DNA of 64,000 nt from contig CATOSB010000009.1 of the NCBI GenBank assembly GCA_951812305.1, forward strand, positions 27,744-91,743. The letters are read 5' to 3'. The notes beneath the pieces are model-generated. The model did no database searches. It was not told the DNA's origin and saw only the letters and a list, made by a program, of their open reading frames with translations. The DNA comes from an uncultured Paracoccaceae bacterium (GTDB taxonomy: Bacteria; Pseudomonadota; Alphaproteobacteria; Rhodobacterales; Rhodobacteraceae). A program made the position numbers and the translations under genes. Below, piece by piece: positions 42,491 to 51,833 of the stretch (position 1 is its first letter; every line of letters starts with the position of its first letter).

Positions 42491-42958
42491 GTGCAATCAA
42501 ACATCAAGCACAAGTCAATGACCCATCGCTGCCGTGATTGCCCGGACCGCCCGATGTTCAGCTTGAAAACCGGCAACGTAATGCAAGGGACGAAACTTGG
42601 TTATCAGACGTGGGCAATCGCCATCTACCTTGTGACAACCAATCTCAAGGGCGTGTCCAGCATGAAGCTGCATCGTGACCTTGAAATCACCCAGAAAAGC
42701 GCTTGGCACTTGGCCCATCGTCTCAGAGAAGCACACAAGGCCGGAAAACCTTTGTTCAACGGCCCTGTTGAGGCCGATGAAACCTACGTTGGCGGCAAGG
42801 AGACAAACAAGCACTCTCACAAGAAGCTGAAAGCCGGACGCGGCGCGGTAGGTAAGGCCGCCGTTGCTGGCATCCGGGATCGGGCTACGGGTCGGGTTGT
42901 GGCTAAAGTCGTGGAAAAAACCGATGCCATGACGCTGCAAGGATTTGTGACCGATCAC

Positions 42959-44148
42959 CTTACCACCCTTCAAAATTTCCGGATCTGATTTGACGTTTGT
43001 CTGATCTGTGTGATTCAAGGAGTCTCCACTGCTGATATTGGAGGCTGGTTTGTTGGGAAATGTTTGTTTTTCAGAGCTTTATTCGAAGGTTGAGGCGGAT
43101 TTTCAGGACCGCTTGCTCGGGTATCACAAGTCGCGCCGGGAGGGATTGTGCATCATAGCAAGCGTGATTTTGAACACGCGCAGCGTCAATCTGATGGAAA
43201 ATGCGGCTGCTCTGCCCCGCGATATCGGCTCTGTGGACCACCGCTATCAATACATTTCGCGGGTTCTGGGCAATCCTCACATCGATACTGATGAGATCAT
43301 GCAGGCCTATGTTGGTGAAATTTTCCGCCGCCAGTGTGAGGCCGGAGAAACGATTGTGGTGGCCCTTGATCAAAGCAAGCTCAACGAAGGGCATGAGGTT
43401 TTGATGTTATCGGTGCGGATGCGGGATCGGGCCCTCCCGGTCGCCTGGCGTGTACGCCAGACCAAAGGGCCGATTGGATGGCGCGTGCAACATGAGCTTT
43501 TGGAAGCAGTCCGCCCATGGCTCCCGGCGGATGCGCGTGTGTTGCTGGCGGGAGATCGGTTTTATGGAACCGCCCGATTGGTCGCATGGTGCCAGGAGGC
43601 TGGATGGGACTACCGGCTGCGCATGAAGGGAAATATCACACTGCAACATCAGGGTGGCGAGATGATGACGCGCGAAATTGCCCAACTGATGCCCGAAGGG
43701 CTTGTAAACGCTGAGCTTTACGGAACGGGCGTCTTTAGCAACATTGGAGTGCTTCACGAAGAGGGGCACAAAGAGCCTTGGATTATTGCCATGAATGCAG
43801 CACCGTCCGAGTACAAGGTGCTCGATTATGGAATGCGTTGGGGAATTGAAGCCATGTTCTCCGACTTCAAAACCCGGGGCTTTGAAATTACTCAAAGCCA
43901 GATCAAAAAGCCGGATCGATTGGCCCGCCTCATTTTGGTGCTGGCAATCGCCATGTACTGGGCTGTTTCAACCGGAGCAAACGAAGAGCACCACGTCGCA
44001 ATACGCGGCGAAAAAAGGGGATTCGAAAAGCCCGAAGGTCCTTATGCTCTCTCTTCAAGACAGGCCTTCGTGCTATCCGACGATGCCTCGCAGGTTATGC
44101 CAAAATCCCCAAGCTCTGGGATGTCTGGCTAAATTGAAGGGTGGTAAG
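42959..44148 (+). mobile_element. IS4-family element, copy 1
   Basis: 1,190 bp with inverted ends CTTACCACCCTTCAA, inserted in the IS1595 transposase with the 10-bp duplicate GACCGATCAC (42949-42958, 44149-44158). The copy at 53,255 is the same length in opposite orientation. Confidence 0.95.
43038..44132 (+). CDS. IS4 transposase, copy 1
   Basis: 364 residues from TTG 43038 (no in-frame ATG nearby). DDE elements are visible: VALDQSKLNEG, LLAGDRFYGTARL and the Y-(2)-R-(3)-E-(6)-K motif YGMRWGIEAMFSDFK of the IS4 family. Confidence 0.9.
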   Translation: MEAGLLGNVCFSELYSKVEADFQDRLLGYHKSRREGLCIIASVILNTRSVNLMENAAALPRDIGSVDHRYQYISRVLGNPHIDTDEIMQAYVGEIFRRQCEAGETIVVALDQSKLNEGHEVLMLSVRMRDRALPVAWRVRQTKGPIGWRVQHELLEAVRPWLPADARVLLAGDRFYGTARLVAWCQEAGWDYRLRMKGNITLQHQGGEMMTREIAQLMPEGLVNAELYGTGVFSNIGVLHEEGHKEPWIIAMNAAPSEYKVLDYGMRWGIEAMFSDFKTRGFEITQSQIKKPDRLARLILVLAIAMYWAVSTGANEEHHVAIRGEKRGFEKPEGPYALSSRQAFVLSDDASQVMPKSPSSGMSG

Positions 44149-44511
44149 GACCGATCACACGGTTGAAGGCGCGACCGTCTACACAGACGACGCCAGCGCC
44201 TATAAGGGCATCGACAGGCCGCACGAAGCGGTCAGGCACTCTGTCGGGGAGTATGTTCGCGATCAGGCGCACACAAACGGGCTGGAAAGCTTCTGGGCAC
44301 CGCTCAAGCGGGCACACAAGGGGACGTTCCACAAAATGTCACCCAAGCACCTGAACCGCTATGTTGATGAGTTCTCGGGCCGTCACAATGTTCGGTCCAG
44401 GGATACTGCTGACCAGATGGGCCAAATGGCTGCGGGTATGGTTGGCAAGCGCCTTCGGTATAATGACCTTATTGCACACACAGGATTGGCAAGTGGTGCC
44501 AATCCAGCGGC

Positions 44512-44628
44512 ATGACCGTGAACTTCGCCAGCAGCGCGGACCATCCCGATAACCTGCAACTGCTCTGCTCAGGCTGCAACCGAAGCAAGGGCGGACGCAC
44601 CATGGCTGAATGGAGAGCGGCGCAATGA
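44512..44628 (+). pseudogene. HNH endonuclease C-terminal remnant
   Basis: 38 codons reading HPDNLQLLCSGCNRSKG, the typical last part of an HNH domain; the His-containing first half is missing. It overlaps the transposase stop (ATGA) within the IS1595 element. A captured fragment or an element-borne passenger remnant. Confidence 0.6.
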
Positions 44629-44786
44629 GCGATAAATCGGAAGTCCGGTTGCAACCAAATACTTATCAGCCCGGTAAGAAGGAAATGCTTGAGGATGTGA
44701 GGATCGATGCAACGCCTGATGAACTTGCAGAAGCCGTGCTCAAGCCTGTCAAGCTGATTCGGGATAACGCAAGAAAACCGAATTGA
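44625..44786 (+). CDS. 53-residue IS1595 passenger protein
   Basis: Starts ATGA-coupled to the HNH remnant. RIDATPDELAEAVLKPVKLI is a phrase I associate with small ORFs next to ISXO2-like elements in alphaproteobacteria. Function unknown. The following 150 bp (44,787-44,939) hold no gene I can support. Confidence 0.5.
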   Translation: MSDKSEVRLQPNTYQPGKKEMLEDVRIDATPDELAEAVLKPVKLIRDNARKPN

Positions 44787-44939
44787 CGTGCATTACGGGC
44801 TTACCCGCGCTAATCTCTACCAAGGAAGCGATGATCTGTCCCGCTTAGGCATCTGCGTTTCCAGTGGAGCGGACGGAGGGAGTAGAACCCTTTACCGGGT
44901 TTCATTGGGCGTGTAGAATCTGCACAGGAGGTGAGTAAC

Positions 44940-45785
44940 GTGATTAAGCAAAAGAAAATCACCATTGAAGCTTCCCTGGACCATCCGGAAGTTCTCGACG
45001 TAAAAGACGCCATGCAACAAGTCATGGACTACTTTGATCTGATCACGGATCAAGGGCAGTCTGACATTGTCTGGAATCTTGTGTCCGCCAGTACCAACTC
45101 TCCATTTACAGCAGAAGCAACACCAGTTGACCTCAGAACCAACGCACCCGCCTTTGGTCAAGTACGTGATTATGTGGCGGTAATTGAGCGCGGCCTTTCT
45201 CGCCTCCAGGAAGGTAAGCCACTAGACGCGGATTTTCCTGCCGAAAAGCGCAAAGTTGTAAAACGCATTTTGCAGCGGAACTTCAATGGAATTGGTTGTA
45301 CGACAATCGAATTGGGAGAAGATGCTGTCTACAGGATTGAGCCGCAACAGGCAGAGCGCTCTTTGGCCGCAATCAACGGTGAAGACGACGAAGAATATGA
45401 GTATCTATTCAGCACTTTTGCGCGGAAGGAGTATGGCTCCATAGAAGGCCGGATACTTGATCTAAGCACTTCTTATGATGAACCCGCAATTAAACTACGC
45501 GAGCATCGAAGTGGACGTGAAATTCAATGCCGAATTTCCGATGATGCCCGAGATGAAATTGAACGAAGCCTCACAGCTGGCGATGTTTGGGCGCACCGCC
45601 GTGCTCGCGTTCGAGGCGTCATAAATTACGATGCAAACGGGAAGATGCTTCGTGTATACGATGGCAGAATTTCCTTCATTGGAACCAAAGACTCCAAAGT
45701 CAATGACCTTCATGATCCGGATTTCACCGGCGGACTTCCTGCCTACGAATATTTAGATAAGTTGCGAGAAAACGAACTTGGCTGA
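44940..45785 (+). CDS. partner of PIN-domain protein, unknown family
   Basis: 281 residues from GTG 44940, 9 bases after GGAGG (an upstream GTG at 44931 overlaps that ribosome site). Acidic, mixed sequence with no motif I recognise. It overlaps the PIN gene by 8 bp, so the two are co-translated cargo inside the IS1595 element; an antitoxin-like or substrate-binding role is inferred. Confidence 0.6.
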   Translation: MIKQKKITIEASLDHPEVLDVKDAMQQVMDYFDLITDQGQSDIVWNLVSASTNSPFTAEATPVDLRTNAPAFGQVRDYVAVIERGLSRLQEGKPLDADFPAEKRKVVKRILQRNFNGIGCTTIELGEDAVYRIEPQQAERSLAAINGEDDEEYEYLFSTFARKEYGSIEGRILDLSTSYDEPAIKLREHRSGREIQCRISDDARDEIERSLTAGDVWAHRRARVRGVINYDANGKMLRVYDGRISFIGTKDSKVNDLHDPDFTGGLPAYEYLDKLRENELG

Positions 45786-46284
45786 TGTGCCGAAATACTA
45801 TTGGGACGCATGTTTGTGGATAGAGATGATCACGCAAGCAGATGCTGACCGTGTGGAGCGCTGTCGGCACGTTATAGACCTCGCTAAACGTGGTAAGGCG
45901 GAGCTTTGGACGTCTGCATTTACCTTAGCAGAGGTCTGGAAAAAGAAGTGTGACGGAGAGTCGTCCGGAATTGAGGAGGAAAAGGACAGGGAGTTTGAGG
46001 ATTTCATTGAAGCGGAGTTCATCAAGAAGATCGAAGTCAACGTGGACGTTGGCAATCTAGCCAGACGACTACTTCGATGCCACTCTGGCCTTGGCAAACC
46101 GCAAGATGCAATTCACGTCGCCAGCTGTCTATTGGAAAATCTAGATGAACTCCACACCTTCGATGGAAGTGATCTTTTGACGTTCAATGGTGTTCTGCCA
46201 AGACGTGATCGGATCAAACTGAAGATATGCGCCCCTCCTTTACCGCCCGAGCCAGAGATGTTTCCAAATCACGACAAAGACTAA
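45778..46284 (+). CDS. PIN-domain ribonuclease, VapC-like cargo
   Basis: 168 residues from TTG 45778 (GTG 45787 possible). Acidic residues of the PIN fold are in place: YYWDACLWIEM, TSAFTLAEVWKK, GKPQDAIHVASC and TFDGSDLL. PIN proteins cut RNA with metal help; paired with the upstream gene this may act as a toxin-antitoxin or defence cargo of the IS1595 element. Confidence 0.75.
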   Translation: MADVPKYYWDACLWIEMITQADADRVERCRHVIDLAKRGKAELWTSAFTLAEVWKKKCDGESSGIEEEKDREFEDFIEAEFIKKIEVNVDVGNLARRLLRCHSGLGKPQDAIHVASCLLENLDELHTFDGSDLLTFNGVLPRRDRIKLKICAPPLPPEPEMFPNHDKD

Positions 46285-46323
46285 ACGACTTCAAACGAGG
46301 GCTAAATCATTCCTATTCGATGG

Positions 46324-47923
46324 GTAACTCCCAAGCACCCTGTCCGATAGGGTTGCGGGGTTTTGTTCCGTCAGAGCCGTGCGATGATCTGAGGTGGTGA
46401 CAGGGTCAGGATTTCCAGGATGTTGAACCGGTGTTTTCTGGCCGTCGAGATGACGGACCTGATGTCGGCGAAGACCCGCGCGCCCTCGAGGGTGCGGAAG
46501 GTGCCCGAGATTTTCATGCGCAGCTTCATCATGCGCAGGTCCTGTTCGGCCTGATTGTTTGTGAATGGGACCGCGAAGTCGGCGATGAATCGCAAAACGT
46601 CATCGCGGTAGTCACGCAGGCGGAGGAGCAGGTTGTGGCCTGGCCGCCTGGCTTTTCGGCCGCGGGTGCCGGGGCTTTTGGCCAGCGGGGGCTGGCGTTC
46701 GTGGAAGGCGAGCCCCTTGGCGAGGATCGCCATGTATCTGGTGACTATACCCTGGCGAACCAGTTCCGGGAGTTCGGTCTCGCCTTGATCCTGAGCCGCG
46801 CATCTGAGTTGATTGGCGCTATGAAGCACTGCGCTCATCTCCGTCGCCCAAGGCTCTTTTTCGATCTCTTCGATGGCCTTGAGTTCGCGCAAGTGATGCG
46901 CCCCGCAGAGGGCGTGGGCGTCCACTCCGCTCATATGGGCGTAGTAGGGTTTCCAGTGATCATGAATGATCGTCCCGCCGGTCAGGAAGGTTGGAACAGC
47001 ACCGCGTTTGGCGCTGATGCGGTAATGGGTGAAGGCGGTATCGCAGATCGTGTGCAGCCAGTGCAGCTTGCCGGCAACACGAAGTCCGGTCTCGTCCAGA
47101 TGCCGAACGCCGCCTTCGGCAAGCCGGGCGAGAATGTGTTCAACCACGACACCCATCTTATTTGCCGCGCCGCGCGTCCAGTTGGTCACGCTGGCCGCGC
47201 ACAAGCTGGTGGCCCCAAACAGGTCGCGCATAAGCTGGCAGACCCGATCCTCGGGTATCAGCTGCTGAACATTGCAATAGACCGCCACTGCCCGCATGCG
47301 CGTGCCATATTGCACATGCGCGGCCACGCCATCGGGAAAGCCAGCCGTCGTCGTGGCTCGACAATGGTCGCAACAATAAACCGCCGCCTGATGCTCGGTG
47401 ACCTCCAGGCGTGGCGCAGGCAAGTCGAACACCTGACGCTTCTCGATCCCTTTCACCATCTCCGCCGTCAGGGCGCTCTGACAGGCGCTGCAATGCGTCG
47501 CCTCATGCCGTTCGACAAAGTCGGGTGTTGACGTCTGGCGCAGGGTGTCGCCCCGGTGGCCAACTTGGCCGCCACTTTTCTTTCCGGATTTGCCACGCAG
47601 GCTGCGCGGGGCTGGCTTCTTCAGGCCATCACTTGAAGGGGGCTTGCTGCTATTGCTGCTGTTCTTGGCCAACTGTCGGCGCAGGTCCGTGATCTCTTCC
47701 GCCATGCTCGCCAACGCAGCTTCAAGCTCAGCGATCCGACGCAGAGCCGTGGCGAGAAGTTGTTCAAGGGCGGCAACCTGATCCATCCCACCACTGATTC
47801 AGAGAAATCAACCCGGCGCCACAGAATTCAGACAAGAAAGAAAAAAACACGCGCAAAATGGCAAATTCGACTCACCATAAAACTGACAATAACACTCAAA
47901 CGTGGGGGGTGCTTGGGAGTTAC
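46324..47923 (-). mobile_element. IS66-family element, copy 2
   Basis: 1,600 bp in inverted orientation with 8-bp duplicates TTCGATGG (46316-46323, 47924-47931). It is one base shorter than copies 1 and 3 because a T-run has 7 rather than 8 bases. Lies inside the IS1595 element near its right end. Confidence 0.95.
46371..47786 (-). CDS. IS66 transposase TnpC, copy 2
   Basis: 471 residues, same domains as copy 1: coiled coil, Cys-rich zinc region, DDE-type catalytic region. Reads DAHALCG and KHRFN where copy 1 has DAHVLCG and KHGFN. Confidence 0.95.
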   Translation of the reverse strand: MDQVAALEQLLATALRRIAELEAALASMAEEITDLRRQLAKNSSNSSKPPSSDGLKKPAPRSLRGKSGKKSGGQVGHRGDTLRQTSTPDFVERHEATHCSACQSALTAEMVKGIEKRQVFDLPAPRLEVTEHQAAVYCCDHCRATTTAGFPDGVAAHVQYGTRMRAVAVYCNVQQLIPEDRVCQLMRDLFGATSLCAASVTNWTRGAANKMGVVVEHILARLAEGGVRHLDETGLRVAGKLHWLHTICDTAFTHYRISAKRGAVPTFLTGGTIIHDHWKPYYAHMSGVDAHALCGAHHLRELKAIEEIEKEPWATEMSAVLHSANQLRCAAQDQGETELPELVRQGIVTRYMAILAKGLAFHERQPPLAKSPGTRGRKARRPGHNLLLRLRDYRDDVLRFIADFAVPFTNNQAEQDLRMMKLRMKISGTFRTLEGARVFADIRSVISTARKHRFNILEILTLSPPQIIARL

Positions 47924-47993
47924 TTCGATGGTTTTTAAAATATAACATCGGCTTACCAAGGAAACGATTTTGTGACTTTGGTATATAATTCCC

Positions 47994-49317
47994 TAAAAAT
48001 AAGGCCGTGTTCCCTTGAGAGCGCTTGCGACAGAGCGTGCTTTAGCAGCCCACGTTCCTGGCTGTCATAGCGAAGGCGCCGGGTCTCGATTTCATGGAGA
48101 TCAAAATCCTTGATCGAAGAATTAGCGAGTGCTGCGCGCACGTCAGCATCCACTCCGAACGCAAGAACACCCTTGGCAGAACGGGTCGCCAACACCTCGA
48201 CGTCAGCTTCGGAAATCGCTTCCGATACCTCCCTGAACCCTCCGATGTCGCAATCGACCCGTCGGCACACAGTTGGGATCGAGGTCACTTCAAGACCGTT
48301 CAAACGAATGACGGGATAGCTTCGATTGCCAGAAATACGTGGCGGGGGTGAAAAGATGGACCGCTCGGCAGAAAAGTCGTCAAGCTGGGTCGTATCGATG
48401 TCGGGTATGAGACGGACAAGGTCTCGAAGTGCCTCGTCGAAATTCTCTATTCGGACCAAGCCACCATCGACGCCTTTTTTTTCTGCTGCGCTGAGAAAGC
48501 TGCAAACCCTTTCCAGCGGGTCGTGTTCCCCACGATGGAGCCAAAAGAGGCCACCCGGGAACGGTGAGACATGTTCCAGCGCGTCCTCAAACGCACTCAT
48601 GATTGAATCGTCGCGCCCGCTGTAGCCGGCGACAACCAAACCTGCGCGCGCGCAGGCCCCCACAAGAAGATCTCGTAAAGTAGCATCTTGTTGGCGAAGC
48701 TCGTCACCTGTGTTCTTGAGGCGTCTTGAGCGAAAGTCGCCATGGAGCTTTATCTCCGCAGGCCAACGCTCACTGTTCATCGTTTGCCGTCCCAGATCCG
48801 GCGCGTCGAGTGCGACAGTTGTTAGGCTGCCTGATCCTCCAAACACGCGTGCGCAGGCATCTGCGACAAGCGGATCGAAGTTGGTGGACCATGTGAGTTT
48901 GGTGTGGCCAGCCTTCATCAGAGTCGCCAAAGCCATGTGGCCGTAGGAGGGTTTCGCACCACTAATCTTTCCGTCGATATAGGTCCGTCGATCCGATTCA
49001 CTCGGGTACACCGCTTCAAATAGTGCCGCGTATTCTTCAGGGCTGTCTGGTGCCGGGTACGTTTCCTGACTGGTGATGAATTCCTCGATTCGGCTGCGGA
49101 TTGCTGAGTTGGAAAGGTCAGAAACAGTTTGGAGTGAAACGCGCCGCTGACTGACATAAAGCTGCTGTTTGAACTCCCAGATCATATCCCAAGCGGTCGG
49201 AATGCCGGCAGACGCAGAAGCGCCTGCGCCCAAGAGCCACATGAGACCACCAGGTCGCATCGAAAATCTACGAGCGAAGTCATCGGCTTCAACGGTTGGA
49301 AATCTCGTTTCGCTCAC
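47994..49317 (-). pseudogene. SIR2-APAZ gene, N-terminal part (SIR2 NADase)
   Basis: 441 residues before the insertion. Start GTG at 49317 overlaps the Fic stop as GTGA. SIR2 motifs: MWLLGAGASASAGIPTAWD (NAD loop, 26-44), STNFDPL (N146, D148), LHGDF (H192) and VVAGYSGRDDS (about 228-237). APAZ begins near residue 320. In SPARSA systems such proteins deplete NAD+ when the Argonaute finds invader DNA. The frame now ends at 47953 in element sequence, so APAZ is lost and the pair should not assemble. Confidence 0.9.
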
Positions 49318-50711
49318 GTGTCCGCCCACACGTCTTGCCAGGCCGAGAACTCTGAGGGTCGCACCTGGTAACGTGCAAAGTTGCCTGAGTGTAGGCTGAG
49401 GAGTTCCTCTTCAATGACGGCGGCAAATGTATCTCGGTCTTCAGGCTCGACCGCCTTTTCAACCAGCTTTGCGATCTCGTCAGCAATCGCCTTTCGCCCG
49501 ATCTTGGAACGAATGATCTGTGCGACGGTGTCACGGAGCTCTGCGCGATACTTCAACCGAAACGGATCGGGTTCGCCCAGGGACTGCCTGACGGCGGCAT
49601 ATTGGGCGGCAGACCGCTCATAGGCCCAGAGAAACACGTCCTTCAAGAGCGCTGTATCGTTAAGCTCGTACACCCCAAGGATCGCTTCGGTATAAGCGCG
49701 CTGCGGAACATCAGTGAAAGAGAAAGGTGCCAGATTGCTTCGGATGAGAGGTATGTTGGCGGCCAAGCGCGATACGCGTTTGTTTAAGTCGTCGAAGGGC
49801 TGCAGATAAGGAATGTGTACCATCACGAAGAAGGCTTGCTCGAACGGATTGTCGATCGCGGCGGCCTTGGACAAGATCTTATTGAAGCATTCGTCGATCA
49901 GTTGCGGAACCTCAAGCGGGTGGAACGCCGACTTTTCGATGCCCACAGCGATGTAACGCAGTCGGCCTGCGGCGGTTGGATCAGCCAAGAGGTTGTTCGA
50001 CAAAAGCGCGTGCAGGTTCAGAAACGTGTAGCTGTTGAAGTCGATTTCCTCGACAGAGCCCACCAGAAACTCAATGGCATCCTTGTGATTGAGGATCATT
50101 TGCGCCTCGATATGATCCCGTCCGGTCGCTTCCTCTCCGAACTCAATCAATCGTTTGGTATCGAGGAGGGAATATGTGTTTCCCTCCAAGCGGCTGGAGT
50201 TCCACGCGAGATCAATCAAAAGACGGTTCAGAATAAGCTTGGCATAAGTGCCTGCTGGCTGAGTGACCGTCTGTGGCTTGCCGAGCCTTTCGAGGCGGAC
50301 CCTATCACCTTCCTCAAGATAGAATGTCGAATTCGGCTCGTATTGGTCGAGGAAGTCGCGATTGTAACCTACTGGTTTACGCCCCGCGACAGACTTCTGA
50401 ACGTAGTCTCGAACGGACTTTGCTTTGTCCGACAAGGTGATGAGATCATCATAGTCCGGGCTATCGTCATCGTTCCCGACTGCAGTCGTCTCTTCGGATG
50501 CCACGAGATGATAACGCGCCCACCGACCGCTGCCTTCCATCCGCAACCGACCGTTGCTGACAAGCTGCTTCAACCGGTATTGCAAGGTTCGGCGTGGGAC
50601 ATCATCGGTCAGCCTTTCAGCGATACCCGGTGCGGCTATGCCATCGGTATGATCGGCCACGATGTCGATGAGCTCATCAAGGGCGTCTTCGGGGACTTTG
50701 TTGGCCATCAT
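49314..50711 (-). CDS. winged-helix Fic protein, class II, catalytic His replaced by Gln
   Basis: 465 residues from ATG 50711 behind AAAGG (ATG 50708 also fits). Residues about 10-70 form a winged helix (GIAERLTDDVPRRTLQYRLK). The Fic core has QPFDDLNKRVSR at 304-315 where active enzymes read HPFxxGNxR, so the catalytic His is Gln. The inhibitory (S/T)xxxE(G/N) motif is present as SSRLEGN (172-178). It is GTGA-coupled to the SIR2-APAZ gene. Likely an autoregulator of the operon; AMP-transfer is doubtful. Confidence 0.8.
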   Translation of the reverse strand: MMANKVPEDALDELIDIVADHTDGIAAPGIAERLTDDVPRRTLQYRLKQLVSNGRLRMEGSGRWARYHLVASEETTAVGNDDDSPDYDDLITLSDKAKSVRDYVQKSVAGRKPVGYNRDFLDQYEPNSTFYLEEGDRVRLERLGKPQTVTQPAGTYAKLILNRLLIDLAWNSSRLEGNTYSLLDTKRLIEFGEEATGRDHIEAQMILNHKDAIEFLVGSVEEIDFNSYTFLNLHALLSNNLLADPTAAGRLRYIAVGIEKSAFHPLEVPQLIDECFNKILSKAAAIDNPFEQAFFVMVHIPYLQPFDDLNKRVSRLAANIPLIRSNLAPFSFTDVPQRAYTEAILGVYELNDTALLKDVFLWAYERSAAQYAAVRQSLGEPDPFRLKYRAELRDTVAQIIRSKIGRKAIADEIAKLVEKAVEPEDRDTFAAVIEEELLSLHSGNFARYQVRPSEFSAWQDVWADT

Positions 50712-50733
50712 CGCCTTTCTTGCGCATAGACTG

Positions 50734-50802
50734 TAGACGCAAGTATGGTTCTTATAGGCGCAAGTTTCAAGTTTAGGCGCAAGAATTTCTCTTAGGCGCA
50801 AC
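50734..50802. promoter_or_regulatory. four direct repeats TAG(G/A)CGCAA in the divergent region
   Basis: TAGACGCAAG at 50734, TAGGCGCAAG at 50755 and 50774, TAGGCGCAAC at 50793: spacing 21, 19 and 19 bp, about two helical turns, so all lie on one DNA face. They fill the space between the Fic gene (minus) and the nuclease-like gene (plus), with further GCGC-type copies at the edges. Operator for the winged-helix Fic protein is the likely reading. Confidence 0.7.
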
Positions 50803-50864
50803 AATAATTGCGCGTAGCGCCGTTATGACCTCAAGCGGCGCGCGCGTATGAATGGAAAACTCAG

Positions 50865-51833
50865 ATGACAGATGATGAAGACAGGCTCATTCAGGAGGTG
50901 CTGGCGGAACTCGGTCGAGATGCCGATCCAAAGGTCATCGCCGATAGAGTTAAGCGCCTCGATCTCGGACTACCGGCTGAGGATGAATTCATAGCCGTCT
51001 GCAGCTGGCTCGGCAAAACGCGGCTCATCCACAAACTCGATCAGCATCAGGCTCCTTCTCATTCGCACGACGACTATCAAGTTCCCGATCTCTTGGCACA
51101 GTATCTGAAAACCGGACCGGTCCTGATCGAGGTCAAGGCGAAGAAGGCGCATACCTTGTCGTTCAAACCTGACTACCTTGAACGGCTGCAGTCATATGCC
51201 AACCTCGTGAACATGCCGTTGCTCATCGCATGGAAATACCACGGCATTTGGACACTTTTTGAGGCCCAGCACCTGACTAAGGCGCGCAAAAACTTCAACA
51301 TTCGATTTGATCACGCCATGCGGGAAAACCTGCTCGGTGTGCTGGCAGGTGATGTTGCCTACAAAATTTCACCAGAGGCGGGTGTCCATTTGCGGTTCAA
51401 GAAAGAGAAACTGATAGACACGGAAAAGACGGATGACGGCTTTACGGAGCAGTGGCAAATGCGCGTTGACAAGGTCGGTTTTACGTCCGCAGACGGCAAG
51501 CCAACCGACGCGCTCGATGATGAGGTAACTACTCTTTTTACAACCTGGGATCTCACGGAGCGTCAGATTCATTCGGACACCCATATCGAGATGCAATTCG
51601 TCGCCACCGACGATGATGGTATGATGTTCGGTCACATGGCCCTGGTTCATTTATTGAATTGGTCGTTGCCAGACGGGGCATCAATCAACTGGCGACACAC
51701 GATTCGCCGCGATTCAGTCGTTAGGAACATGTCCAATTTCACGCAAGCACTTCAGCGCGCGCTCGAGCAAAAAGTCGTTCGGATCATTTTGAACCAGCAA
51801 CCGCAAAGCTGGCCGGAGTTCTTGCCGAAATGA
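50865..51833 (+). CDS. PD-(D/E)xK nuclease-like protein
   Basis: 322 residues. The centre of the N-terminal half reads YQVPDLLAQYL, then GPVLIEVKAKKAHTL: P-D, then E-x-K with beta-strand context, the restriction-nuclease fold pattern. The rest is mixed alpha/beta without known motif. ATG 50865 diverges from the Fic gene across the repeats; overlaps the next gene by 4 bp. Probably part of the defence locus; substrate unknown. Confidence 0.6.
   Translation: MTDDEDRLIQEVLAELGRDADPKVIADRVKRLDLGLPAEDEFIAVCSWLGKTRLIHKLDQHQAPSHSHDDYQVPDLLAQYLKTGPVLIEVKAKKAHTLSFKPDYLERLQSYANLVNMPLLIAWKYHGIWTLFEAQHLTKARKNFNIRFDHAMRENLLGVLAGDVAYKISPEAGVHLRFKKEKLIDTEKTDDGFTEQWQMRVDKVGFTSADGKPTDALDDEVTTLFTTWDLTERQIHSDTHIEMQFVATDDDGMMFGHMALVHLLNWSLPDGASINWRHTIRRDSVVRNMSNFTQALQRALEQKVVRIILNQQPQSWPEFLPK

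Larger units (their letters stand above)
40729..44515 (+). pseudogene. IS1595 (ISXO2-like) transposase in three pieces
   Basis: Pieces at 40729-40889, 42499-42958 and 44159-44515. Fused they read from MAHKAPGKSDREG through a zinc ribbon (GPYCPHCG) and VEADETYVGGKE to HTNGLESFWAPLKRAHKGTF, the IS1595 core with its D-D-N-type triad. Piece 1 is cut by IS66 (duplicate GTGCAATC), piece 2 by IS4 (duplicate GACCGATCAC). The element can no longer move by itself. Confidence 0.9.
40638..48001. mobile_element. IS1595-family element with cargo, inserted in SIR2-APAZ
   Basis: The element spans 40646-47993 with perfect 23-bp ends starting GGGAATTATATACC and 8-bp target duplicates TAAAAATA (40638-40645 and 47994-48001). 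Inside are a broken ISXO2-like transposase, an HNH remnant, a 53-codon gene and a PIN-domain pair, plus two IS66 copies and one IS4 copy. Without the three later insertions and their duplicates the element would be about 2.93 kb. Confidence 0.9.

Noticed and set aside
40890..47923. The two inverted IS66 copies as a composite transposon around the PIN cargo
   Set aside because: Each copy has its own 8-bp duplicate (GTGCAATC, TTCGATGG), and both lie inside the IS1595 ends, which explain the mobility of the cargo.
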